A DNA stretch of 64,000 nt from Ideonella_A sakaiensis_A. Its GTDB lineage: Bacteria; Pseudomonadota; Gammaproteobacteria; Burkholderiales; Burkholderiaceae_C. The translations under genes and the position numbers were made by a program. The notes below the pieces were generated by a model that was not told the DNA's origin, did not search any database, and worked only from the letters and a program-made list of their open reading frames with translations. The stretch covers positions 806,001 through 870,000 of the forward strand of contig NZ_CP182947.1 of the NCBI RefSeq assembly GCF_048320135.1. The letters run 5' to 3'. Below are positions 18,678 through 26,069 of the stretch, piece by piece. Numbering within the stretch: position 1 is the stretch's first letter; every line of letters begins with the position of its first letter.

Positions 18678-19922
18678 TCAGGCCGCGGCCGTTGGTTCCG
18701 GTCTTGGCGCCGGGTTCGATGAAAAATAGGCCATCGCCGCGGTGACACCGCTGTCGGCGATCTCGATGCCGGCCAGTTTCAGCCCCATCTCGACGCCGGC
18801 CAGCGTGGCCAGCAGGCTCAGGTCGTTGCTGTCGCCGAGGTGCCCGATGCGGAACATGCGGCCCTTGACGCGGCCGAGGCCGGTGCCGAGCGACAGGTCG
18901 AAGCGCTGGTGGATCAGCTGTCGCAGCGCGTCGGCATCGACGCCCGGCGGCGTGATCACACCGGTCAGCACCGGCGAATACAGCGCCGGGTCGGCACACT
19001 GGATCGGCAGCCCCCAGGCCTCGACCGCACTGCGCACGCCGGCGGCCCAGCGCTGGTGACGGGCGAATACCGCCGGCAGGCCCTGGCCGAGCAGCATCTC
19101 GAGCGATTCGTGCAGCCCGTACAGCAGGTTGGTATTCGGCGTATACGGCCAATAGCCGCTGCGGTTCATCTCGACGATCTCGTCCCAGGCCCAGAACGAT
19201 TTCGGCAGCTTCGCGCTGCGCGAGGCCTCGAGCGCCTTCGGCGACAGCGCATTGAAGCTGATGCCCGGCGGCAGCATCAGGCCCTTTTGCGAGCCGCTGA
19301 TCGCAACGTCGACGCCCCACTCGTCGTGGCGGTATTCGGCGCTGGCGAGGCCGGAGATCGTGTCGACCATCAGCAGCGCCGGATGGCCGGCAGCGTCGAT
19401 GGCCTTGCGCACTGCAGCGATGTCGCTGGTGACGCCGGTCGAGGTTTCGTTGTGGACGACGCAGACCGCCTTGATACGGTGCTCGCGATCCTCGTGCAGC
19501 CGCTGGCCGATCAGCGCCGCGCTGACGCCGCGCCGCCATGCCCACGGTAGGCCGGTCTGCTCGCAGGTGCCCGGCAGCGTCAGGAATTCAGGCTCGAGGC
19601 CAAGCCGAAGCGCCATCTTCTGCCACAGCGTCGCGAAATGCCCGGTCTCGACCATCAGCACCGCATCGCCCGGGCTCAGCACATTGGCGAGCGCCGCTTC
19701 CCAGGCGCCGGTTCCCGACGCCGGATAGATGACGACCGGATGCCGGGTCTGGAACACCTGCTGCAGACCGGCCAGCACGGCCTTGCCGAGCACACCGAAT
19801 TCGGGCCCGCGGTGATCGATCGTCGGCAAGCTGATTGCACGCAGGATGCGGTCCGGCACCGGGCTCGGGCCAGGGATCTGCAGGAAGTGGCGGCCACTCG
19901 GGTGGCTGTCCAGGCTCAGCAT
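18678..19922 (-). CDS. Class V aminotransferase (serine/alanine-glyoxylate aminotransferase-like)
   Basis: 414 residues, PLP-dependent fold type I. N-terminal FLQIPGPSPVPDRIL and DHRGPEF, PLP-phosphate loop PASGTGAWEAALANV (67-81), HNETSTGV (157-164), Asp187 in MVDTISGLAS, and Schiff-base Lys213 in SGSQKGLMLP. The motif set matches serine-glyoxylate or related 2-oxo acid aminotransferases. First gene of the minus-strand operon with dctPQM, crotonase and CoA transferase, transcribed divergently from the GntR gene. It probably processes an amino or oxo acid derived from the imported substrate (inference). Confidence 0.9.
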   Translation of the reverse strand: MLSLDSHPSGRHFLQIPGPSPVPDRILRAISLPTIDHRGPEFGVLGKAVLAGLQQVFQTRHPVVIYPASGTGAWEAALANVLSPGDAVLMVETGHFATLWQKMALRLGLEPEFLTLPGTCEQTGLPWAWRRGVSAALIGQRLHEDREHRIKAVCVVHNETSTGVTSDIAAVRKAIDAAGHPALLMVDTISGLASAEYRHDEWGVDVAISGSQKGLMLPPGISFNALSPKALEASRSAKLPKSFWAWDEIVEMNRSGYWPYTPNTNLLYGLHESLEMLLGQGLPAVFARHQRWAAGVRSAVEAWGLPIQCADPALYSPVLTGVITPPGVDADALRQLIHQRFDLSLGTGLGRVKGRMFRIGHLGDSNDLSLLATLAGVEMGLKLAGIEIADSGVTAAMAYFSSNPAPRPEPTAAA

Positions 19923-19939
19923 AGGAACTCCGGGTCAAT

Positions 19940-20014
19940 TTGCATACAAAATGCAGTCGCGATCCATTCTCACCTAGAATCGCCGCGGCTCCCACCGCAT
20001 TTTTTTGCATACAA
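19940..20014. promoter_or_regulatory. Divergent control region with two identical TTGCATACAA sites
   Basis: TTGCATACAA occurs at 19940-19949, just upstream of the aminotransferase start (19922), and again at 20005-20014, just upstream of the GntR start (20031). Each is a near-palindrome of the kind bound by FadR-subfamily GntR proteins (TTG...CAA, TNGTNNNACNA type). The first also sits in a TGCAT-N5-ATGCA dyad. They are placed so that one regulator dimer could repress each divergent transcript. Confidence 0.65.
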
Positions 20015-20030
20015 GTAAGGAATAACCCGA

Positions 20031-20720
20031 ATGGCCGAGTTGCTGTCGATCCCCCGGCAGGCGCTGCACCAGGAGGTCACGGTGCGGCTGCGGCAGCGCA
20101 TCGTCGAAGGCCAGATCGCGCCCGGCGCGAAGCTGAACGAACGTGAACTGAGCGAATTGCTGCAGGTCTCGCGCACGCCGTTGCGCGAGGCAATCAAGAC
20201 GCTGGCGTCCGAAGGCCTGGTCGAGCTGCTGCCGAACCGCGGTGCGGTCGCGGCGCAGTTGTCGCAGCAGGACGTGATCGACACCTTCGAGGTGATCGCC
20301 GGGCTCGAGGGGCAGTCCGGCGAACTCGCCGCGCAGCGCATCGGCGACGCCGAACTGGCCGAGATCCGCGCGCTGCATTTCGAAATGCTGGCTGCCTTCA
20401 CGCGCCGCGACCTGTCGACCTACTACCGGCTCAATGCGACGATCCACGAGCGCATCAATGCCGCGGCGCGCAATCCGGTGCTGACACGCACCTACCGCAC
20501 CGTCAATGCGCGTCTGCAGGCGCTGCGTTTCCGCTCCAATTTCGACGAACGCAAATGGGCACAGGCGGTCGATGAACACGAGCAGATGGTTGCCCTGCTC
20601 GCCAGGCGCGATGGCGCCGGGATGCGCGCGCTGCTGGTGCAGCACCTGAACAACAAGCGCGATACCGTGCTCGAACTGCTGCAGCGCGGCGCAGTACCGA
20701 TGGCCAAGGTGTCCGCATGA
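20031..20720 (+). CDS. GntR-family transcriptional regulator with FCD domain
   Basis: 229 residues. N-terminal winged helix-turn-helix (about 10-75: LRQRIVEGQIAPGAKLNERE, VSRTPLREAIKTLASEGLV), then an all-helical FCD ligand domain with candidate metal/ligand histidines in NATIHERINAA, VDEHEQMV and LVQHL. It is likely to repress the divergent catabolic operon and its own operon until an organic acid binds. Its stop overlaps the start of the oxidoreductase gene (ATGA, 20717-20720). Operator candidates flank its promoter. Confidence 0.92.
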   Translation: MAELLSIPRQALHQEVTVRLRQRIVEGQIAPGAKLNERELSELLQVSRTPLREAIKTLASEGLVELLPNRGAVAAQLSQQDVIDTFEVIAGLEGQSGELAAQRIGDAELAEIRALHFEMLAAFTRRDLSTYYRLNATIHERINAAARNPVLTRTYRTVNARLQALRFRSNFDERKWAQAVDEHEQMVALLARRDGAGMRALLVQHLNNKRDTVLELLQRGAVPMAKVSA

Positions 20721-23719
20721 ATGCGCCCTTCACGCCCGGCCTGCAGCGCGCCGCGCAGGCCAATGCCGCCGAACTCGAACGGCGGCTGCGCCGCGATACC
20801 GCCGGCGAGGTCGCGTTCGACGCCGCATCGCGCGGCCGCTACGCGACCGACGCATCGATCTACCAGATCATGCCGACCGGCGTCTTCGTGCCGCGCACGC
20901 CCGACGATGTCGCAGCGGCGATCGGCATCGCCGGCGAACTCGGCACGCCGCTGCTGTCGCGCGGTGGCGGCACCTCGCAGTGCGGCCAGACGACCGGCGC
21001 CGCGCTGGTCATCGACCACAGCAAATACCTGCGTCGGGTGTTGTCGGTCGATGCCGACAAACGCATTGCCGAGGTCGAGCCCGGCATCGTGCTCGACCAC
21101 TTGAATGCGCAGCTGAAACAACATGGCCTGTGGTACCCGGTCGATGTGTCGACCAGCGCGCAGGCGACGCTCGGCGGCATGGCCGGCAACAATTCCTGCG
21201 GCTCGCGCAGCATCGCCTACGGCAACATGGTGCACAACGTCGCCGGCATCGACGGCTGGCTGGCCGACGGCACGCTGGTCTCGTTCGGCCCTGTCGGCCA
21301 GCTCGGCGCGCGCGAGCGCGGCATCGCCGAGTTTGTCCGCGGGCTTGCCGAGCGGCACAGCGCCGAGATCGACGCCCGCTGGCCGAAGGTGCTGCGCCGC
21401 GTCGGCGGCTACAACCTCGATATTTTCCGGCCACAAAGCGAGCGGCCGTATACCGACGACGGCAGCGTCAACCTCGCCCACCTGCTGGTCGGCAGCGAAG
21501 GCACGCTGGCGATCACCGAGCGGCTGCGGCTGAAACTGGCGCCGCTGCCGCGCGCGAAGGTGCTCGGCATCGTCAACTACGAGAGTTTCCGCGCCGCGAT
21601 GGATTCGGCGCAGCACATCGTCAAGCTGGAACCGACTGCGGTCGAGCTGGTCGACCGCACGATGATCGAGCTGGCGCGCGCGAATCCGGCTTTCCGGCCG
21701 GTGATCGAGCGGGCGCTGATCGGCGCACCGGCGGCGATCCTGCTGGTCGAATTCAGCGGCGACGAGCGCGGCGAGCTGCTGCGCCGGCTGGCCCGGCTGG
21801 TCGAGCTGATGGCCGACCTCGGTCTGCCCGGCAGCGTCGTCGAGATGCCGGACGAGGCGGCGCAGAAGGCCTTGTGGGAAGTCCGCAAGGCGGGCCTGAA
21901 CATCATGATGAGCCTGAAAGGCGACGGCAAGCCGGTCAGCTTCATCGAGGACTGCGCGGTGCCGCTCGAGCACCTGGCCGACTACACCGACGGCCTGACC
22001 GAGGTCTTCGCCCGCCACGGCACCCGCGGCACCTGGTATGCCCATGCCTCGGTCGGCACGCTGCATGTGCGGCCGATCCTCGACATGCGGCGCGACGGTG
22101 CGGCCCGGATGCGGGCGATCGCCGAGGAGGCGTCCGAACTGGTGCGCAGATACAAGGGTGCCTACAGCGGCGAGCATGGCGACGGCCTGTGCCGCGGCGA
22201 GTGGGTGCGCTGGCAGTTCGGCCCGGCGCTCGACGATGCGCTCGGCGAGATCAAGCGCCACCTCGACCCGGCCGGCCTGTTGAACCCGGGCAAGATCGTC
22301 GCCACACCGAAGATGGACGATGCATCGCTGTTCCGCTTTCCGCCGGCCTATCGGACGATCCCTCTGACGCCGGTCTACGACTGGTCGGCGTGGAATGTGC
22401 AGAACGACCCGGTCACCGAGGCGACGACCGCGCCCGGAACCGGTGGCGACAACACCGGCGGCCTCGCGAAGGCGGTCGAGATGTGCAACAACAACGGCCA
22501 CTGCCGCAAATTCGACGCCGGCACGATGTGCCCGAGCTACCGGGTGACGCGCGACGAACAGCACCTGACGCGTGGCCGAGCCAATACGATCCGGCTTGCG
22601 TTGTCGGGGCAGCTCGGCGCCGATACCGGATTCACCAGCGATGCGGTCGCCGAGGCGCTCGAGCTGTGCGTCGGCTGCAAGGGCTGCAAGCGCGACTGCC
22701 CGACCGGCGTCGACATGGCCAAGATGAAGCTCGAATTTGCCGCCCAGCGCGCCGCCAGCCACGGCATCAGCCTGCGCGACCGGCTGATCGGCCGGCTGCC
22801 CGACATCGCGCCGCTTGCCGCCCGGCTGCCGTGGCTGTTCAACCTGCCGGGCCGGATGCCGGCGCTCGCCGAGCGCTGGCTCGGGATATCGACCAGGCGG
22901 CGGCTGCCGCAGTGGCGGCGCGACAACTTCACCGCCCGGGAAAACGACCTTGGCCTGGTGACGCGGGATCAGGCGCTGGCATCGGCAAAGGCGGTGGTGC
23001 TGTTTGTCGACACCTTCAACGGCGCTTTCGAATCGGACAATGCGGCCGACGCAGTGCTGGTGCTGCAGGCCGGCGGTTACGACGTGTTTGTCGCGACCCG
23101 CGCGAACGGCAAGCCGCTGTGCTGCGGCCGCACCAAACTCGCCGCCGGCATGGCCGACGACGCAAAGGCGACAGCCGCCGAATCGCTCGCCAGCCTGCTG
23201 CCGCTGGTCGACGCCGGGCTGCCGGTGGTCGGGCTCGAGCCGTCGTGCCTGCTGACGCTGCGCGACGAATGGCTGGTGATGGGGCTTGGCGATGGCGCTG
23301 CGCGGTTGGCGCCGCATGCACTGCTGCTGGAGGAATTCCTGGCCCGCGAGGCGGCCGCCGGGCGTTTTGCGCCGGCGCTGCGGGCGGCCAGCCAGCCGAT
23401 CCTGGTCCACGGCCACTGCCACCAGAAGGCCTTCGGCGCGATGCCGGAGGTGCTCGAGGTGCTGCGTCTGATCCCCGGCGCCGAGCCGAAGTTGATCGAG
23501 ACCTCGTGCTGCGGCATGGCCGGCAGCTTCGGCTACGAAGCCGCGCACCATGAGGTGTCGCTGCAGATGGCCGAACTCGCGCTGCTGCCGGCGGTGCGCG
23601 CGGCGCCGGACGCGATCGTCGTTGCCGACGGCACCAGCTGCCGGCACCAGATCGCCGACGGCGCCGGCCGCGAAGCGGTCCATGTGGCGCGGGTATTGGC
23701 CGACCACCTGCAGCGCTGA
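20717..23719 (+). CDS. FAD-linked oxidase / Fe-S oxidoreductase fusion (2-hydroxyacid dehydrogenase, YdiJ-like)
   Basis: 1000 residues. Residues about 40-480 are a PCMH-type FAD-binding domain (LLSRGGGTSQCGQTTG, STSAQATLGGMAGNNSCGS) with the FAD-oxidase C domain. Residues about 585-670 carry Cys clusters for Fe-S centres (MCNNNGHCRKFDAGTMCPS and LCVGCKGCKRDCPTGVDM). The C-terminus has CCG-type motifs (GHCHQKAFG, ETSCCGMAGSFGYE). This architecture matches membrane-peripheral D-2-hydroxyacid dehydrogenases such as YdiJ, which pass electrons to the respiratory chain. It is translationally coupled to the GntR regulator, so its substrate is likely the regulated acid or a derivative. Confidence 0.9.
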   Translation: MNAPFTPGLQRAAQANAAELERRLRRDTAGEVAFDAASRGRYATDASIYQIMPTGVFVPRTPDDVAAAIGIAGELGTPLLSRGGGTSQCGQTTGAALVIDHSKYLRRVLSVDADKRIAEVEPGIVLDHLNAQLKQHGLWYPVDVSTSAQATLGGMAGNNSCGSRSIAYGNMVHNVAGIDGWLADGTLVSFGPVGQLGARERGIAEFVRGLAERHSAEIDARWPKVLRRVGGYNLDIFRPQSERPYTDDGSVNLAHLLVGSEGTLAITERLRLKLAPLPRAKVLGIVNYESFRAAMDSAQHIVKLEPTAVELVDRTMIELARANPAFRPVIERALIGAPAAILLVEFSGDERGELLRRLARLVELMADLGLPGSVVEMPDEAAQKALWEVRKAGLNIMMSLKGDGKPVSFIEDCAVPLEHLADYTDGLTEVFARHGTRGTWYAHASVGTLHVRPILDMRRDGAARMRAIAEEASELVRRYKGAYSGEHGDGLCRGEWVRWQFGPALDDALGEIKRHLDPAGLLNPGKIVATPKMDDASLFRFPPAYRTIPLTPVYDWSAWNVQNDPVTEATTAPGTGGDNTGGLAKAVEMCNNNGHCRKFDAGTMCPSYRVTRDEQHLTRGRANTIRLALSGQLGADTGFTSDAVAEALELCVGCKGCKRDCPTGVDMAKMKLEFAAQRAASHGISLRDRLIGRLPDIAPLAARLPWLFNLPGRMPALAERWLGISTRRRLPQWRRDNFTARENDLGLVTRDQALASAKAVVLFVDTFNGAFESDNAADAVLVLQAGGYDVFVATRANGKPLCCGRTKLAAGMADDAKATAAESLASLLPLVDAGLPVVGLEPSCLLTLRDEWLVMGLGDGAARLAPHALLLEEFLAREAAAGRFAPALRAASQPILVHGHCHQKAFGAMPEVLEVLRLIPGAEPKLIETSCCGMAGSFGYEAAHHEVSLQMAELALLPAVRAAPDAIVVADGTSCRHQIADGAGREAVHVARVLADHLQR

Positions 23720-23724
23720 CTAAG

Positions 23725-23931
23725 ATGGCCGCGATGGCCACCTCTCGCCAGCCCGCCCCCGATCCCGATCCGCGGCCGCAACCGCCGCCGCCGCTCGACG
23801 ACGACGCCTGCTGCGGCCAGGGCTGCGAGCCCTGCATCCTCGAGCAGCACGCCGAGGCGGTCGACCGTTACCGCGAAGCGCTTGCCGCGTGGCTGCAACG
23901 CCATCCGCAGGCCGCCGCGGACGGCGAGTAG
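23725..23931 (+). CDS. Small oxidoreductase-like N-terminal domain protein
   Basis: 68 residues: a Pro-rich N-terminus, then DDACCGQGCEPCILEQHAEA, i.e. the CCGxGCxxC signature of the oxidoreductase-like N-terminal family (PF09791 type). Function of stand-alone copies is unknown; the Cys cluster suggests metal or redox binding. It begins 6 nt after the FAD/Fe-S oxidoreductase stop, so it is probably cotranscribed and might help that enzyme. ATG 23725 is chosen as the first start; 23737 is also possible. Confidence 0.75.
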   Translation: MAAMATSRQPAPDPDPRPQPPPPLDDDACCGQGCEPCILEQHAEAVDRYREALAAWLQRHPQAAADGE

Positions 23932-24021
23932 GACACCCTCCTCCCGCCCCGGGAGGCGCGAACAGTCCGGCATTTGCCGGCCTTTTCCCGCCGCTGGCGA
24001 ACAGCGGCAAACCATAAGCTC

Positions 24022-24049
24022 TCAAGCAAGCGATACGACATGCCGATAA
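24022..24049 (+). promoter_or_regulatory. Candidate flagellar sigma (FliA, sigma-28)-type promoter upstream of the export cluster
   Basis: TCAAG at 24022-24026, a 15-nt spacer, then GCCGATAA at 24042-24049. The -10 octamer is the exact FliA consensus and TCAAG resembles the pseudomonad/beta-type -35. The spacer is about one base longer than usual. It lies 117 nt before the first gene of the cluster. Confidence 0.4.
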
Positions 24050-24165
24050 AGGGGCAGCCCTGCCACGTCAGGGGTGCTCCGCTCGGCTGCGGAACGGTGA
24101 CTCGAAGGCTTCGGCCAGCGGGCTGCCGCCGCAAACCGGTCGGTCGAACATAACAGGACATATCG

Positions 24166-25962
24166 ATGGGGTCGATGAACCACACCAGCGTTCAACGTTG
24201 GCTGCAGGACCACTGTGAAAACTCTGGTCAGGTAGCCGGCGGGCTGGTCATCGCCGCAGGGGTCGAGGACGGGCCCCTACAGACGCTTGCCGAATGGCCA
24301 GTCGGCGGGGAGATGACCGCCCCGCTGACCGCCGCCGCGCAGGCCGCGGTGCAGCGCGCCCGCCCGGTCGTCGTGACACCGCCTGCCGAAACCGTGCCCG
24401 GCACCAATCCGGTGCAGGTGCGCCACAACCGCCTGCTGTCGATGCCGCTGGTCTCGGGCGATCGGACGCTCGGCGCGGTCGCGCTGGCGGTCGACGCCAG
24501 CGACGGCAATGCAATCAACAACCTGTTCGAGAGCCTGACCCAGGCCAGCGCCGGCATTGGCGACCAGCTCGCTGCGCCGCAACCGGTCGACGCCGGCCGC
24601 AACGATGCCGGCACCGTGCTGCAGCTGCAGGACGGATTCCTGCGCCAGTCCCGACTCGCCGAGGCGGCCACCGCGCTGGTCAGCGAGCTCGCCGCGCTGC
24701 TCGGCTGCGACCGCGTCACGCTCGGCCTCGTCGACGCCGGCGAACTGAATGTGATCGCGGTCTCGAACAGCGCCGAATTCAAGCCGAATCAGGAACTGCT
24801 GCGGATGATCGCCGCGGCAATGCAGGAAACCGCCGACCAGGGCCACCGCGTCGTTTATCCGGTCGCCAGCACCGACCCGATCCGCATCGTGCTGGCGCAT
24901 GCCGCGCTGCACGAACGCGCCGGCCAGAGCCTGGCCAGCGTGCCGCTGGTTCACGATGGCAAGGCGATCGGCGCCTTGCTCGCCGAATGGCGCGGCACCA
25001 GCCCGGCGCAACCGGCGCACCTCGATCTGCTGGACAGCCTCGGCTGCGCGATCGGCCCGCTGCTGGCGCTGCGCCAGCGTGCCGAGCGCGCCTGGACCGC
25101 ACGTTTTGCCGACCAGGTGCGTGCCGCCACGGCGCGGCTGACGCGGCGCGACGATCCGCTGCCGAAAATCGCCTCGGCGGCGCTGCTGCTGGTCGTGCTG
25201 GCCAGCCTGTTTGTACCGATCACCCACCGCGTCGGCGCGCCGGCGCGCATCGAGGGCGCGGTGCAGCGCATCGTTGCCGCACCGCTCGACGGTTATCTCG
25301 CGAAGACCCATGTCCGCCCCGGCGATACGGTTCGCGCCGGCGATGTGCTGGTCGAGCTGGCCGACCAGGACCTGCTGCTCGAACAGCGTCGCTGGGAAGG
25401 TGCGCTGGCGCAGCAGGAAAACGCCTATGCGGCGGCGCTTGCGCGATCGGACCGGGCCCAGTTCGTGATCACCCAGGGCAAGGCCGGCGAAGCCCGCGCC
25501 CAGCTCGACCTGGTGCGCCAGCAGCTGTCGCGCGCCCGGCTGGTCGCGCCGATCGACGGCGTCGTGATCAAGGGCGACCTGAGCCAGGGCCTCGGCGCAC
25601 CGGTGCAGCGCGGCGATACGCTGATCACGCTGGCGCCGGCAGAACAATTCCGCCTGATCGTCAACGTCGACGAGCGCGACGTCGCCCACATCCAGCCGGG
25701 CCAATCGGGCCGGCTGGCGCTGGCATCGACTCCCGGCGATCCGCTGGCCTTCGTCGTCGAGCGCGTGACGCCGGTGGCCGCGGTTCACGACGGCCGCAAT
25801 GCCTTCGAGGTCGAGGCCCGATTGCTCGCCGCTGCGCCGCTGCTGCGCCCCGGCCTGCAGGGTGTTGCGAAGATCGATGCCGGCGAGCGTTCGCTGGCCT
25901 GGATCTGGAGCCACCGCGCGATCGACTGGCTGCGCCTGAGCCTCTGGTCCTGGATCCCATGA
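24166..25962 (+). CDS. GAF-domain HlyD-family membrane adaptor
   Basis: 598 residues. Residues 1-330 are cytoplasmic and contain one clear GAF-like domain (about 160-300, LAEAATALVSELAALLGCDR, SVPLVHDGKAIGALLAEW) and probably a degenerate one before it. A single membrane segment at 335-352 (IASAALLLVVLASLFVP) is followed by a periplasmic HlyD part: lipoyl-like half-motif GYLAKTHVRPGDTVRAGDVL, a short alpha-helical hairpin (about 400-445), LVAPIDGVVIKGDLSQGLG, and a beta-barrel. There is no ABC exporter gene nearby; the partner is the M50/HlyD fusion encoded just downstream. A sensory GAF on an adaptor suggests signal-gated assembly or export (inference). Confidence 0.85.
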   Translation: MGSMNHTSVQRWLQDHCENSGQVAGGLVIAAGVEDGPLQTLAEWPVGGEMTAPLTAAAQAAVQRARPVVVTPPAETVPGTNPVQVRHNRLLSMPLVSGDRTLGAVALAVDASDGNAINNLFESLTQASAGIGDQLAAPQPVDAGRNDAGTVLQLQDGFLRQSRLAEAATALVSELAALLGCDRVTLGLVDAGELNVIAVSNSAEFKPNQELLRMIAAAMQETADQGHRVVYPVASTDPIRIVLAHAALHERAGQSLASVPLVHDGKAIGALLAEWRGTSPAQPAHLDLLDSLGCAIGPLLALRQRAERAWTARFADQVRAATARLTRRDDPLPKIASAALLLVVLASLFVPITHRVGAPARIEGAVQRIVAAPLDGYLAKTHVRPGDTVRAGDVLVELADQDLLLEQRRWEGALAQQENAYAAALARSDRAQFVITQGKAGEARAQLDLVRQQLSRARLVAPIDGVVIKGDLSQGLGAPVQRGDTLITLAPAEQFRLIVNVDERDVAHIQPGQSGRLALASTPGDPLAFVVERVTPVAAVHDGRNAFEVEARLLAAAPLLRPGLQGVAKIDAGERSLAWIWSHRAIDWLRLSLWSWIP

Positions 25963-26069
25963 CGATGCTGCGCAAAGACGCTCCCCGGTGGCATGCCGCA
26001 CGGCGGTATGCAACCGAGCTCGCAGGCCTGCCTTCGGCGGGCTTTGTCGCTTCGGAGCTGCCGCGATGA
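25959..26069 (+). CDS. Possible 36-residue small ORF bridging the HlyD and M50 genes
   Basis: The ATG at 25959 overlaps the upstream stop (ATGA), and its TGA (26067-26069) overlaps the M50 start codon (ATGA at 26066). It therefore fills the 103-nt gap exactly with four-base overlaps at both ends. The product is basic and amphipathic (MTMLRKDAPRWHAARRYATE) with no known family. It may only serve to couple translation of the two large genes. Coding status unproven. Confidence 0.45.
   Translation: MTMLRKDAPRWHAARRYATELAGLPSAGFVASELPR

Noticed and set aside
23995..24110. Possible c-di-GMP (GEMM-I) riboswitch before the GAF-HlyD gene, because of AGCGGCAAACC
   Set aside because: Only one short motif fits; the second conserved segment (GGACGCAAAGC type) and the expected stems were not found.
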